From: an uncultured Luteimonas sp.
GTDB lineage: Bacteria; Pseudomonadota; Gammaproteobacteria; Xanthomonadales; Xanthomonadaceae
DNA length: 37,963 bases
Assembly: GCA_938008415.1 (NCBI GenBank)
Contig: CALLKI010000030.1
Span: 1 to 37,963, forward strand
Direction of reading: 5' to 3'
Positions 1 to 9,005 of the stretch are shown piece by piece. Made by a program: the position numbers and the translations under genes. Numbering within the stretch: the stretch's first letter is position 1; each line of letters begins with the position of its first letter. The notes under the pieces were generated by a model. The model was not told the DNA's origin, searched no databases, and saw only the letters and a list, made by a program, of their open reading frames with translations.

Positions 1-137
1 AAGATGTACCAGATGTTGAAGTTCTTCGGCGCGTAGTACTCGCTCATGTGCTTGCGGTACACGGGCATGAAGCCCGGGGCGCGCTCGTTGAACCAGGCCC
101 AGACGTTGTTGGCAGTACGCGTGATCACGTTCGACAT
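1..137 (-). CDS. petB: Cytochrome b of the bc1 complex, N-terminal part (cut by window edge)
   Basis: The reverse strand encodes a start beginning MSNVITRTANNVWAWF and continuing with VYRKHMSEYYAPKNFNIWY, which is typical of the N-terminus of proteobacterial cytochrome b, where the first helices begin. Only about 45 residues are inside the window. The start codon lies 3 bases after the petA stop, so the two genes form the usual petA-petB(-petC) operon for ubiquinol:cytochrome c oxidoreductase in the inner membrane. The call rests on the N-terminal sequence together with the neighbour; no haem-ligand histidines are visible yet. Confidence 0.85.
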   Translation of the reverse strand, partial: MSNVITRTANNVWAWFNERAPGFMPVYRKHMSEYYAPKNFNIWYI

Positions 138-140
138 GGC

Positions 141-776
141 TTACGCGGCTCCCGGATCGACACCGATCACGATGGTGTTGTCGTCGGCGAAGTGGTAGGG
201 CGGAACCGCCAAGTTGCTCGGGGCGGGGACGCCCTGGAACACGCGGCCGGCCATGTCGAAGCGCGACTTGTGGCAGGGGCAGAAATAGCCGCCCTTCCAG
301 TTCGGGTCGAACGGCTCGGGCCGGATCTCGGCCATCATCTCCGGCGAGCAGCCCAGGTGCGTGCACAGGCCGACGAGCACCGAGATGTCCGGGCGCAGCG
401 AGCGCAGCCGCGGGTCGGCCTCGCGGACGTAGACGGGCTGCTGCTCGGCGTTCTCCGAGAGCGGGTCGCGCAGCTGGTCATCGAGGGTCGGCAGCGCCTC
501 GATGATGGCCTGGGACCGCTTGACCACCCAGATCGGCTGGCCGCGCCACTCGACGATCAGGCGCTGGCCTTCCTGCAGGCCGCTGATGTCGACCGTGACC
601 GGCGCGCCGGCGAGCTGGGCACGGGCACTCGGGTTCCACGACTTGATGAATGGAACCGCCGCGAACCCGGCGCCGATCGCGCCGACCACGGCGGTGGTGG
701 CGGTCAGGAACCGGCGCCTGCCGGCATTGGCCGGGCCTGTCTCCCCCGCGGGGTCGATCACCGCTTCATTGGACAT
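141..776 (-). CDS. petA: Rieske iron-sulfur subunit of the cytochrome bc1 complex
   Basis: This 211-residue protein carries the Rieske [2Fe-2S] motifs: C138-T-H140-L-G-C143 and C166-P-C168-H169. A twin-arginine type N-terminus (GRRRFLTA, residues 19-26) precedes one hydrophobic segment (about 27-44), as expected for a Tat-dependent membrane anchor. The protein transfers electrons from ubiquinol to cytochrome c1 at the periplasmic face. A longer open frame exists upstream, but the start at 776 is preferred because GGAG stands about 8 bases before it and the protein then has the usual family length. It is first in the operon with petB. A putative promoter lies at 865-894. Confidence 0.97.
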   Translation of the reverse strand: MSNEAVIDPAGETGPANAGRRRFLTATTAVVGAIGAGFAAVPFIKSWNPSARAQLAGAPVTVDISGLQEGQRLIVEWRGQPIWVVKRSQAIIEALPTLDDQLRDPLSENAEQQPVYVREADPRLRSLRPDISVLVGLCTHLGCSPEMMAEIRPEPFDPNWKGGYFCPCHKSRFDMAGRVFQGVPAPSNLAVPPYHFADDNTIVIGVDPGAA

Positions 777-864
777 CAGGAACTCCGCAACTCTATTGCT
801 GGCAATAGGCTTGGCTGCGACGTGCCCCTCCGGCACGCCCGGAAAGGCCGCGTAAAGGCGACGA

Positions 865-894
865 AGTGTAACGGAACGCTGAATCCGGCGACAA
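865..894 (-). promoter_or_regulatory. petA: Putative sigma70 promoter of the petAB operon
   Basis: Read on the reverse strand, TTGTCG (889-894) and TACACT (865-870) are separated by 18 bp. They lie about 90 bp upstream of the petA start, in the 170-bp gap after the lytic transglycosylase. The boxes are good but the spacing is slightly long; this is by eye only. Confidence 0.4.
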
Positions 895-947
895 CGTCCG
901 GCCGCGCGAATGCGGCGCGCAACCGGTTACTACCGCCGGAGAATCAA

Positions 948-1859
948 TCAGTTGGATGATGCCAGATGGCCGCGGTAACGGTCGACCAGGATGGCGACGC
1001 GCTGGACGTAACGCTGGGTCTCGCTGTAGGGCGGCACGCCGCCATAGCGGTCCACCGCGCCCTCGCCGGCGTTGTAGCCGGCGGCGGCCAGGGTGAGGTT
1101 GCCGTTGTAGCGGCGCAGCAGCCAGGCGAGGTAGCTGACGCCGCCCTCGATGTTCTGCTTCGGGTCGAAGGGATCGGTCACCCCGAACCTGCGCGCCGTG
1201 TCCGGCATCAGCTGCATCAGCCCCTGCGCCCCGGCGCGCGAGAGCGCGTTGGGGTTGAACGCCGACTCGGCGTGCATGATAGCGCGGACGATGGCCTCCT
1301 CGACCCCGTACTTGCGGGCCGCGGCCCGGATCTCCGCCGCGTAGGCCGTGGTGTTCAGGGGGACCCGGGTGAAGTCCACGCCCGGCGCGACCGCGCAGGC
1401 GTAGCAGGTCTCGAAGAAGCTGTAGCGGATGGTGCGCACCGAGGCCACGTCGACGCCCCGGGGCCGGGTGCTGGTGTAGTGCCGCACCCCGTCCTTGACG
1501 TAGGAGTACACCTGTCCCTGGCGCAGGCGCCGCACGCCCTGGGTACCGGGGGCAGGCGCGGACGCCGGGCCGCCGCCCATGAAGGTCGCCGGGGCCCCGG
1601 CCCGGGGCGCGGATCCGGCGACCCTCGCCACCGGCGTGGCGCTGCCGGTGCCGGCCGGCGCCGCCGTGCGCGGGGCCGGCGCGGGAGCCTTGCGGTACGT
1701 GCTCACCACCCGGCAATCGGCGCCCGGGATGCGCTTGCTGACGTAGCTGGTGACCCCGTCCGCGCCGTCACAGCGGTAGATGGTCCCGGCGAACACGGGC
1801 GCCGCCGACGCGGCCAGCGCCAGCCCGAGGATCGCCCGCAGTCCCCTGCCCCCGTTCAT
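948..1859 (-). CDS. Secreted lytic transglycosylase (SLT domain) with N-terminal DUF4124-like region
   Basis: A 303-residue exported protein. The first 24 residues form a signal peptide (hydrophobic LGLALAASAAPVFA). Residues 25-50 resemble DUF4124 (TIYRCDGADGVTSYVS with a second Cys). A proline/alanine-rich linker follows to about residue 108. The C-terminal part is an SLT/GEWL-fold domain: HAESAFNP with catalytic Glu198, then GAQGLMQLMPDTARRFGV and AAAGYNAGEGAV. Such enzymes cleave the glycan strand of peptidoglycan, giving 1,6-anhydro ends. The start at 1859 (MNGGRG) is chosen over an ATG 30 bases upstream because it gives a clean signal peptide. It is divergent from miaB. Confidence 0.92.
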   Translation of the reverse strand: MNGGRGLRAILGLALAASAAPVFAGTIYRCDGADGVTSYVSKRIPGADCRVVSTYRKAPAPAPRTAAPAGTGSATPVARVAGSAPRAGAPATFMGGGPASAPAPGTQGVRRLRQGQVYSYVKDGVRHYTSTRPRGVDVASVRTIRYSFFETCYACAVAPGVDFTRVPLNTTAYAAEIRAAARKYGVEEAIVRAIMHAESAFNPNALSRAGAQGLMQLMPDTARRFGVTDPFDPKQNIEGGVSYLAWLLRRYNGNLTLAAAGYNAGEGAVDRYGGVPPYSETQRYVQRVAILVDRYRGHLASSN

Positions 1860-2010
1860 GCGCGCAGTGTCCTCCGTTCGTTCCCGCAAGCCAAGTCCTT
1901 GATTGCGAAACGCGGAATGGTTCCACGACCGGACGCGTGACGGCTTACACTATCCGGCCTTTCCACCTTCCCTTCCGGCCCGGAATCAGCGCCGCGCCCC
2001 GGAGACAGCC

Positions 2011-3435
2011 ATGACCGAACTGCCCGTCCTCGGCGAGGCCCGCCCCGCCACCCCTGCCCCCCGCCCGTCCGCCGGCCAGGCCCGCGGCAGGTTCTTCATC
2101 CTGACCCACGGCTGCCAGATGAACGAGTACGACTCGGCGCGGATGGCCGACGTGCTGGCCGCCGAGGGCCTGGAGCCGACCGAACGGCCCGAGGAAGCCG
2201 ACGTGGTCCTGGTCAACACCTGCTCGATCCGTGAGAAGGCGCAGGAGAAGGTGTTCAGCCAGCTCGGCCGCTGGCGCCTGCTCAAGGAGGAGAAGCTGCG
2301 CAGCGAGGGCCGCGAGCTCATCATCGGCGTCGGCGGCTGCGTGGCCTCGCAGGAAGGCGAGGCGCTGCTGCGCCGGGCCCCGTTCGTGGACCTGGTGTTC
2401 GGCCCGCAGACCCTGCACCGCCTGCCCGAGCTGATCCGCGCCCGCCGCGAGCAGAAGCAGCCGCAGGTGGACATCAGCTTCCCCGAGATCGAGAAGTTCG
2501 ACCGCCTGCCCGAGCCGCGCGCCGAGGGGCCGACGGCCTTCGTCTCGATCATGGAGGGCTGCTCGAAGTACTGCTCGTACTGCGTGGTGCCCTACACCCG
2601 CGGCACCGAGATCAGCCGCCCGTTCGAGGACGTGCTGGTCGAGGTCGCGCAACTGGCCGCGCAGGGCGTGCGCGAGGTCACCCTGCTCGGGCAGAACGTC
2701 AACGCCTACCGTGGCGACATGGGCAACGGCGAGGTCGCCGACCTCGGCCTGCTGGTCCGGACCATCGCCGAGATCGACGGCATCGGCCGCATCCGCTTCA
2801 CCACCTCGCACCCGCTGGAGTTCTCCGACTCGCTGGTCGAGGCCTACCGCGACGTGCCCAAGCTGGCCAACCACCTGCACCTGCCGGTGCAGTCGGGCAG
2901 CGACCGGATCCTGGCGGCGATGAAGCGCGGCTATACCGCGCTGGAGTTCAAGCAGAAGATCCGCAAGCTGCGCGCGGTGCGGCCGGACATCTCGATCGGC
3001 TCGGACTTCATCGTCGGCTTCCCCGGCGAGACCGATGCCGACTTCGAGAAGACCATGAAGCTGATCGAGGACATCGGCTTCGACCAGAGCTTCTCCTTCA
3101 TCTACTCGCGCCGGCCGGGCACGCCCGCCGCCGAGCTGCCCGACGACGTGCCCGACGAGGTCAAGCATGCGCGCCTGTCGCGCCTGCAGGCGGCGATCAA
3201 CGCCAACGCCGCGCACATCTCGCAGGCGATGGTCGGCACCGTGCAGAGGATCCTGGTGGAGGGCCCGTCGAAGAAGAACCCGGACGAACTGACCGGCAGG
3301 ACCGAGAACATGCGCCCGGTGAACTTCCCGGCGCCCAGGCGCCTGATCGGGCAGTTCGTGGACGTGGAGATCACCGCGGCGCTGACCAACTCGCTGCGCG
3401 GCCGGGTGATGACCCGGGACGCCGGCGCGGCCTGA
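2011..3435 (+). CDS. miaB: tRNA-2-methylthio-N6-dimethylallyladenosine synthase MiaB
   Basis: A 474-residue radical-SAM methylthiotransferase that adds the 2-methylthio group to i6A37 of tRNAs reading UNN codons. The N-terminal MTTase domain holds the three ligands of the auxiliary [4Fe-4S] cluster: C35 (HGCQMNEYDS), C71 (NTCSIREKA) and C110 (GGCVASQ). The radical-SAM motif is C184-x3-C188-x2-C191 (EGCSKYCSYCVVPYTRG). A C-terminal TRAM region ends the protein. The start at 2011 has GGAG 7 bases upstream; the frame is open further upstream but without a sensible extension. In many proteobacteria miaB is followed by ybeZ-ybeY-ybeX. Here an opposite-strand amidohydrolase interrupts that order. 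Confidence 0.98.
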   Translation: MTELPVLGEARPATPAPRPSAGQARGRFFILTHGCQMNEYDSARMADVLAAEGLEPTERPEEADVVLVNTCSIREKAQEKVFSQLGRWRLLKEEKLRSEGRELIIGVGGCVASQEGEALLRRAPFVDLVFGPQTLHRLPELIRARREQKQPQVDISFPEIEKFDRLPEPRAEGPTAFVSIMEGCSKYCSYCVVPYTRGTEISRPFEDVLVEVAQLAAQGVREVTLLGQNVNAYRGDMGNGEVADLGLLVRTIAEIDGIGRIRFTTSHPLEFSDSLVEAYRDVPKLANHLHLPVQSGSDRILAAMKRGYTALEFKQKIRKLRAVRPDISIGSDFIVGFPGETDADFEKTMKLIEDIGFDQSFSFIYSRRPGTPAAELPDDVPDEVKHARLSRLQAAINANAAHISQAMVGTVQRILVEGPSKKNPDELTGRTENMRPVNFPAPRRLIGQFVDVEITAALTNSLRGRVMTRDAGAA

Positions 3436-3459
3436 GGCCGCGCCGGTGCCGTACTTCCT

Positions 3460-5142
3460 TCAGCGCGCGCCCGCGCCGCCGCCCGCCTCGTACACCGGGC
3501 GGCCGTCCACGTACGTGGCCAGCACCCGCAGTTCGCGCAGCGCCGCGCCGGCCACCGCCAGCGGGTCGTCCGCCAGCACCACGAAGTCGGCGCGCTTGCC
3601 CGGCTCCAGGCTGCCGACCTCGTCCTCGGCGAAACCCGCGTAGGCGGCATCGAGGGTGAAGCCGCGCAGCGCCTCGAACGCGGTCAGCTTCTCCTGCGGC
3701 ATCCAGCCGCCGGCAGGCTGGCCGTCGGCGTCGGCGCGGGTCACCGCCGCATACAGCCCCAGCCGCGGGTCGACCGCCTCGACCGGGAAGTCCGAACCCA
3801 GGGCCAGCCGCGCGCCGCTGTCGCGCAGGCGCCGCCAGGCATAGGCGCCGGTGATGCGCCTTGGCCCGACCCGGTCCTCCGCCCACGGCATGTCGCTGGT
3901 GGCGTGGGTCGGCTGCATCGAGGCGATCACGCCCAGCTCCGCCAGCCGTGGCAGGTCCTCCGGGGCCAGCACCTGCGCATGCTCGATGCGCCAGCGGTGG
4001 TCGCCAGCCGCGTCTTCGCCGAGCACTTCCGCGTACGCGTCCAGCACCTCGCGGTTGCCGCGGTCGCCGATGGCGTGGGTGGCGACCTGCACGCCGCAGG
4101 CCTTCGCCTTGCGCACGATCCGCCGCAGCTCGTCCGGCTGCGTCAGCAGCAGGCCGTGGTTGCCGTGGTCGTCGCTGTAGGGTTCGAGCAGCGCCGCGCC
4201 GCGGCTGCCGAGCGCGCCGTCGGCGTACAGCTTCACCGAGCGCATGCGAAGCCGGCCGGAAGGATGCCCGACCGGGCCGGACGCGCACAGATGGTCCAGC
4301 GTCGCGCCGTCGCCATCCGCCATCGCGGTGATCCGCAACGGCAGCCTGCCGGCGTCGGCCAGGCGCTGGTACAGGCGCAGTTCGGCCAGGCTGACGCCGG
4401 CATCGTGCACGCCGGTCAGGCCATGCCGCACCGCCTCCTGCATTCCCGCGAGCAGCAGCCGTTCAGCGCCGGCCTCGTCCAGCGGCGGCCGCACCTCCTC
4501 GACCAGGTTCTCGGCGAGGTCGATGAACACGCCGGTCGGGCGGCCCTGTGCGTCGCGCAGGATCCTGCCGCCTTCCGGCTGCCGGTCGCCCGTCAGGTCG
4601 CGCTTCACCGCGCGCATCGCCGCGCTGTTGGCCCAGGCGGCATGGCCGTCGATGCGGTACAGCCACACCGGCCGGTCCGGGAACGCCCCGTCGAGGTCGG
4701 CGGCGGTCGGGAATTCCTTCTCCGGCCAGTCGTTCTGGTCCCAGCCGCGGCCCACCAGCCACTCGCCCTCGCCGAGCGTTTTCCCGAATTCGCGCAGCCT
4801 TTCGATGATCTCCTCCTTGCTGCGCGTGCCGACGAGGTTGGCCTGGGTGAGCAGCGCGCCCTGCCCGGAAACATGGCCGTGCGCGTCGATCAGGCCGGGG
4901 ATGAGGGTGGCGTCGCCGAAATCGAGGCGTTTGGCCCGCGGCCAGCGCCTGGCCAGATCCTCCTGCGTGCCCACTGCCAGGATGCGCCCCTGCGCGTCGT
5001 ACGCCATGGCACGCGCGACCGGGCGCTCCGGATCCATGGTGCGGATGCGCGCGGCGGTGACGATCGTGGTCTGCGCCCACGCCGTCCCGGCCAGCATGCC
5101 GGCCGCCGCGATGGCCAGCGCCTGCAGGCGGATGTTGCCCAT
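3460..5142 (-). CDS. Exported metal-dependent amidohydrolase (YtcJ-like family)
   Basis: This 560-residue protein has a signal peptide (ALAIAAAGMLAGTAWA, about 8-23). It then has the amidohydrolase pattern: GLIDAHGH with metal ligands H88 and H90, a later HAIGDRGNREVLDAY histidine, IEHAQVLAPEDL, and ALGSDFPVEAVDP carrying the late Asp. The C-terminus returns to the beta-sandwich (LEPGKRADFVVLADDPL). The family (COG1574 type) hydrolyses amide or related C-N bonds; the substrate cannot be told from sequence. A GGGAGG ribosome site lies just upstream of the start. It is convergent with miaB and divergent from phoH, so probably monocistronic. Confidence 0.92.
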   Translation of the reverse strand: MGNIRLQALAIAAAGMLAGTAWAQTTIVTAARIRTMDPERPVARAMAYDAQGRILAVGTQEDLARRWPRAKRLDFGDATLIPGLIDAHGHVSGQGALLTQANLVGTRSKEEIIERLREFGKTLGEGEWLVGRGWDQNDWPEKEFPTAADLDGAFPDRPVWLYRIDGHAAWANSAAMRAVKRDLTGDRQPEGGRILRDAQGRPTGVFIDLAENLVEEVRPPLDEAGAERLLLAGMQEAVRHGLTGVHDAGVSLAELRLYQRLADAGRLPLRITAMADGDGATLDHLCASGPVGHPSGRLRMRSVKLYADGALGSRGAALLEPYSDDHGNHGLLLTQPDELRRIVRKAKACGVQVATHAIGDRGNREVLDAYAEVLGEDAAGDHRWRIEHAQVLAPEDLPRLAELGVIASMQPTHATSDMPWAEDRVGPRRITGAYAWRRLRDSGARLALGSDFPVEAVDPRLGLYAAVTRADADGQPAGGWMPQEKLTAFEALRGFTLDAAYAGFAEDEVGSLEPGKRADFVVLADDPLAVAGAALRELRVLATYVDGRPVYEAGGGAGAR

Positions 5143-5341
5143 GCCGTTCCCTCCCCGAAGTTCAACCGGACGCCGACTTTAATGGATGCCGGGGCACGGG
5201 GCATGTGCGGCCGGCCCCGCCAGGCATCACATGCGGCCGCACCACGCTCCGGTCGACGCTGGGGCATAATCCGCATGCCGGACCCCGGGCCCGTTTCCGG
5301 GCACGACGCGCGCACGCCCGGCGCGCTACCCTTGTCCGGCC

Positions 5342-6325
5342 ATGCAACCGATGCCCCACAGCGACTTCACCCTCGAACCCGCTGACGCCGAACGCCTGGC
5401 CAACCTCGCCGGGCCGTTCGACGGGCACCTGCGCCAGATCGAACTGCGCCTTGGCGTCGAGATCGCCAACCGTGGCAACGTGTTCCGCGTCACCGGCCAC
5501 GACCGCAAGGCCGTGGACCGCACCGAGCAGCTGTTGCGCAGGCTCTACGAGGAGGCGGCGACTGAGACCTTCGACAGCCATGCCATCAACCTGCGGCTGA
5601 GCCAGGCCGGAATCGACGACGACGGCGCGCGCGAACCGCAGGAAGTGTCCGTTCGCGTGCGCCGCGGCACCATCCGCGGCCGTGGCCCCAACCAGCGCAA
5701 GTACCTGCACGCCATCGCCACGCACGACATCAACTTCGGCATCGGCCCGGCCGGCACCGGCAAGACCTTCCTCGCGGTGGCGATGGCGGTCGAGGCGCTG
5801 AACGAGTCGCGGGTGCAGCGCGTGATCCTCGTCCGCCCCGCGGTAGAGGCCGGCGAGAAGCTCGGCTTCCTGCCGGGCGACCTGACCCAGAAGGTGGACC
5901 CCTACCTGCGCCCGCTCTACGACGCGCTGTACGAGATGCTCGGCGTGGAGAAGGTGACCAGGCTGCTGGAGAAGAACGTGATCGAGGTCGCGCCACTGGC
6001 GTACATGCGCGGGCGCACGCTCAACGACGCGTTCGTGATCCTGGACGAGGCGCAGAACACCACCATCGAGCAGATGAAGATGTTCCTGACCCGCCTCGGC
6101 TTCGGCTCCACTGCGGTGATCACCGGCGACATGACCCAAGTGGACCTGCCGCGGAACGTGAAATCCGGCCTGCGCGACGCGATCGAGGTGCTGCGCGGCG
6201 TGGAAGGGGTGAGCTTCACCTTCTTCGAGGCCGGCGACGTGGTGCGCCACCCGCTGGTGGCCCGGATCATCGACGCCTACGGGCGGCGCGACGCCAACGA
6301 CGCGCAGACGGGGGCGGCACCATGA
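5342..6325 (+). CDS. ybeZ: PhoH-like ATPase (YbeZ)
   Basis: A 327-residue PhoH family ATPase/RNA helicase-like protein. Walker A is GPAGTGKT (135-142) and Walker B is VILDEAQNTT. A KH-like N-terminal region (about residues 15-75) suggests RNA binding. YbeZ proteins work with the endoribonuclease YbeY in rRNA maturation and ribosome quality control. The stop overlaps the ybeY start by 4 bases (ATGA), indicating translational coupling. An in-frame ATG 9 bases downstream is an alternative start; neither has a strong Shine-Dalgarno sequence. Confidence 0.95.
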   Translation: MQPMPHSDFTLEPADAERLANLAGPFDGHLRQIELRLGVEIANRGNVFRVTGHDRKAVDRTEQLLRRLYEEAATETFDSHAINLRLSQAGIDDDGAREPQEVSVRVRRGTIRGRGPNQRKYLHAIATHDINFGIGPAGTGKTFLAVAMAVEALNESRVQRVILVRPAVEAGEKLGFLPGDLTQKVDPYLRPLYDALYEMLGVEKVTRLLEKNVIEVAPLAYMRGRTLNDAFVILDEAQNTTIEQMKMFLTRLGFGSTAVITGDMTQVDLPRNVKSGLRDAIEVLRGVEGVSFTFFEAGDVVRHPLVARIIDAYGRRDANDAQTGAAP

Positions 6326-6807
6326 CCCGCGGCCCGGTCCGCCTCGAGGTCACCGTGGGATACGCGGTGCCCCGCAAGGGATTGCCCGCGGCGGTATCGT
6401 TCCGCCGGTGGGTGGCGGCGGCGCTGGACGGCCGCATCCGCGAGGCCGACCTCGCCATCCGCATCGTCGGTGCACGCGAGGGCCGCGCGCTCAACCGCCA
6501 CTACCGCGGCAAGGACTACGCCACCAACGTCCTGAGCTTCCCGGCCGAACTGCCGGAAGGCCTGCCGCCGGGCGTACGCCTGCCGCTGCTCGGCGACATC
6601 GTGCTGTGCGCGCCGGTGGTCGCGCGCGAGGCGCGCGAGCAGGGCAAGCCGCTCAACGCGCACTATGCACACCTGACCGTCCACGGCGTGCTGCACCTGC
6701 TGGGCTGGGACCACGAGGACCCGCGCGAGGCCGAGGCCATGGAGCAGCTCGAGCGCGAGATCCTGGCGGGGCTCGGCATCGACGACCCGTACCGCGACGA
6801 CGCCTGA
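6322..6807 (+). CDS. ybeY: Endoribonuclease YbeY
   Basis: A 161-residue UPF0054 protein with the zinc motif H121-G-V-L-H125-L-L-G-W-D-H131 and the upstream substrate-groove sequence NRHYRGKDYATNVLSFP. YbeY is a metal-dependent single-strand RNase required for 16S rRNA 3'-end maturation and 70S quality control. The start overlaps the ybeZ stop. The C-terminal GIDDPYRDDA tail is normal for the family. Confidence 0.97.
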   Translation: MTRGPVRLEVTVGYAVPRKGLPAAVSFRRWVAAALDGRIREADLAIRIVGAREGRALNRHYRGKDYATNVLSFPAELPEGLPPGVRLPLLGDIVLCAPVVAREAREQGKPLNAHYAHLTVHGVLHLLGWDHEDPREAEAMEQLEREILAGLGIDDPYRDDA

Positions 6808-6882
6808 CCGCGCCGACCGTGACCGCGGTCACGATGACGCATGACCGGGGCGTGGCGCCACGGACGTGCCAGAATGGCCCGC

Positions 6883-8034
6883 ATGAGGAACCCGGACACC
6901 CGCATCCCGTCGCTGGACGTGCTGCGCGGCATCGCCATCCTCGGCACGCTGGCGACCAACATCTGGATCTTCACCCACCCCGAGGGCCTGATCGGCTACA
7001 TCGAGACCACGTGGGGCGCGCAGGGCGCGCTCGGGTGGGTCGAGAAATTCCTGCAGCAGGTGTCGCAGGGCAAGTTCCTCGGCCTGCTGACGGTCATGTT
7101 CGGCATCGGCCTGGCGATCCAGCGCGAATCGGCGCTGCGCGCGGGACGTGCCTGGCCCGGCGCCTATCCGTGGCGCGCGGCGCTGCTGTTCCTCGACGGC
7201 CTGCTGCACTACCTGCTGGTGACCGAGTTCGACATCCTGATGGGCTACGCGGTGACCGCCGCGGTCGTCGCCTGGGTGCTGTCCACCAGTGAACGCAGCC
7301 AGCGCCTGTGGATGTGGGCGGCGGCGGCAATCCACCTCCTGCTGCTCGCGCTGGCGGCGCTGGCGCTGGCGGCGATCGGCGACCAGCGCCCCGAAGGGCC
7401 GGTGCTGGCGTTCAATCCCTACGCCGACGGCACCTGGTGGCAACTGGTCGAGCTGCGCGTACGCAACTTCGTGCCATTCCGCATCGAGCCGGCATTCGTG
7501 TTCTTCATGTCGGTGGCGCTGTTCCTGGCCGGGGCGCGCCTGTACGCGATGGGCATGCTCGACGGCCGCGGCGCGGCGCTGCGGCGCCGGTGGATGCTGC
7601 TGGGGCTGGGCGTGGCCCTGCCGCTGGACTTCGTCCTCGGGCTCGGCGGCGGCCAGGCCGGCTGGGTGCTGGCCCGCTACGGCACGGCGCCACTGGCCGC
7701 CATCGGCCTGCTGGCGCTGGTGGCCGAGGTGTACGTACGGCGGCCGCGGCCCGGCACGCTCGGCAGGCGCATGGCCGAGATCGGCCGCATCGCGCTCAGC
7801 GGCTACGTGCTGCAGAACATCCTCGCCTCGGCCATCTGCTATGGCTGGGGCCTGGGGCTGGCCGCGCGGCTGTCGGCCAGTGCCCGCGTGCCCGTGACCA
7901 TCGCGCTGTTCCTGCTGGTCTCGGGCCTGGTGGCGCTGTTCGCCCACCTGTGGCTGCGCCGGTTCGCCCGCGGCCCGCTGGAATGGCTCTGGCACGCCGG
8001 CTACCGGCGGCTGGCCGGGCTGCCGGCAGGCTGA
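6883..8034 (+). CDS. DUF418 (YeiB-like) integral membrane protein
   Basis: This protein of about 383 residues begins with the family signature SLDVLRGIAILGTLATNIWIF and has roughly nine to ten hydrophobic segments. The conserved C-terminal DUF418 block includes GRIALSGYVLQNI, GLGL and FARGPLEWLWHAGYRR. The family is membrane-bound and poorly understood, with some members linked to transport or surface acylation; no function is asserted here. The start is uncertain: ATGs at 6841, 6874 and 6883 are in frame, and 6883 fits the family N-terminus best. It sits between ybeY and corC, splitting the usual ybeY-ybeX pair. Confidence 0.85.
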   Translation: MRNPDTRIPSLDVLRGIAILGTLATNIWIFTHPEGLIGYIETTWGAQGALGWVEKFLQQVSQGKFLGLLTVMFGIGLAIQRESALRAGRAWPGAYPWRAALLFLDGLLHYLLVTEFDILMGYAVTAAVVAWVLSTSERSQRLWMWAAAAIHLLLLALAALALAAIGDQRPEGPVLAFNPYADGTWWQLVELRVRNFVPFRIEPAFVFFMSVALFLAGARLYAMGMLDGRGAALRRRWMLLGLGVALPLDFVLGLGGGQAGWVLARYGTAPLAAIGLLALVAEVYVRRPRPGTLGRRMAEIGRIALSGYVLQNILASAICYGWGLGLAARLSASARVPVTIALFLLVSGLVALFAHLWLRRFARGPLEWLWHAGYRRLAGLPAG

Positions 8035-8111
8035 CCTGCACGAAGCCGCCCTCTCACGCTAGACTGGCCCTGCCGCCCGCGTGGGCGACGAAGAATCAAC
8101 CACTTGCAGCG

Positions 8112-9005
8112 ATGTCCGAGGACGACAGTAGTCACCAGGCCTCCGACCATCCGGAAAAGCCGGACAAACGGGAAAAACGGGAGAAACGGCGCAGCTGGCT
8201 GGAGCGCCTGAGTTCGGCGATCTCCGGCGAACCGAGCACCCGCGACGACCTCATCGAGCTGCTCCGCGACGTCCATGCCGACGGGCTGATCGAGGGCGAC
8301 ACCCTCCGCATGATGGAGGGCGCGCTGGCGGTGTCCGACATGACCGTCGCCGACGTGATGGTGCCGCGCGCCCAGATGGTGTCCCTGCCCGTGGACGCGA
8401 AGTTCCTCGACCTGATGAAGATGGTGGTCGAGTCCGGCCATTCGCGCTTCCCGGTCCACGGCGAGGACAGGGACGAGATCCTGGGCATCCTGCTGGCCAA
8501 GGACCTGCTGCGCGGCGTGGTCGCCGACAACGGCCCGGCCACGATCCGCGAGCTGCTGCGGCCGGCGGTGCTGATCCCCGAGTCGAAGAAGCTCAACGTG
8601 CTGCTGCGCGAGTTCCGCCAGTCGCGCAACCACATGGCGATCGTGATCGACGAGTACGGTGGCGTCGCCGGCCTGATCACGATCGAGGACGTGCTGGAGG
8701 AGATCGTCGGCGAGATCGACGACGAGCACGACGAGGCCGAGGACCCGGACGCGCTGATCGCGGCGCAGGCGGACGGCCACTTCATCGTGGATGCGCTGAC
8801 GCCGATCGCGGATTTCAACGAACGCTTCGGCGCCGACTTCGACGACGACGAATACGACACCATCGGCGGCCTGGTCACCGCGGCGATCGGCCACCTGCCC
8901 GAGGTGGGAGAGGAACTGACCCTCGGCCGCTTCTCCTTCCGCGTCTCCCGCGCCGACGCGCGCCGGCTGCATGCCCTGAATGTCACGGTGCTGCCCGAAA
9001 CCTGA
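8112..9005 (+). CDS. corC: CorC (YbeX) CBS-domain protein
   Basis: A 297-residue soluble protein. It has a charged N-terminus (about 1-30, Lys/Arg/Glu rich), then two CBS modules (VADVMVPRAQMVSLPVD and ELLRPAVLIPESKKLNVLLREF, with MAIVIDEYGGVAGLITIEDVLEEIVGEI). A CorC_HlyC C-terminal domain follows (DDDEYDTIGGLVTAAIGHLPEVGEEL). The family is implicated in magnesium/cobalt homeostasis and, as YbeX, in ribosome metabolism. Its position downstream of ybeZ-ybeY agrees with the YbeX role. Its last 26 bases overlap the next gene in another frame. Confidence 0.95.
   Translation: MSEDDSSHQASDHPEKPDKREKREKRRSWLERLSSAISGEPSTRDDLIELLRDVHADGLIEGDTLRMMEGALAVSDMTVADVMVPRAQMVSLPVDAKFLDLMKMVVESGHSRFPVHGEDRDEILGILLAKDLLRGVVADNGPATIRELLRPAVLIPESKKLNVLLREFRQSRNHMAIVIDEYGGVAGLITIEDVLEEIVGEIDDEHDEAEDPDALIAAQADGHFIVDALTPIADFNERFGADFDDDEYDTIGGLVTAAIGHLPEVGEELTLGRFSFRVSRADARRLHALNVTVLPET

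Noticed and set aside
966..1940. Forward-strand open frame opposite the lytic transglycosylase
   Set aside because: It is a shadow of the real reverse-strand gene with low-complexity translation.
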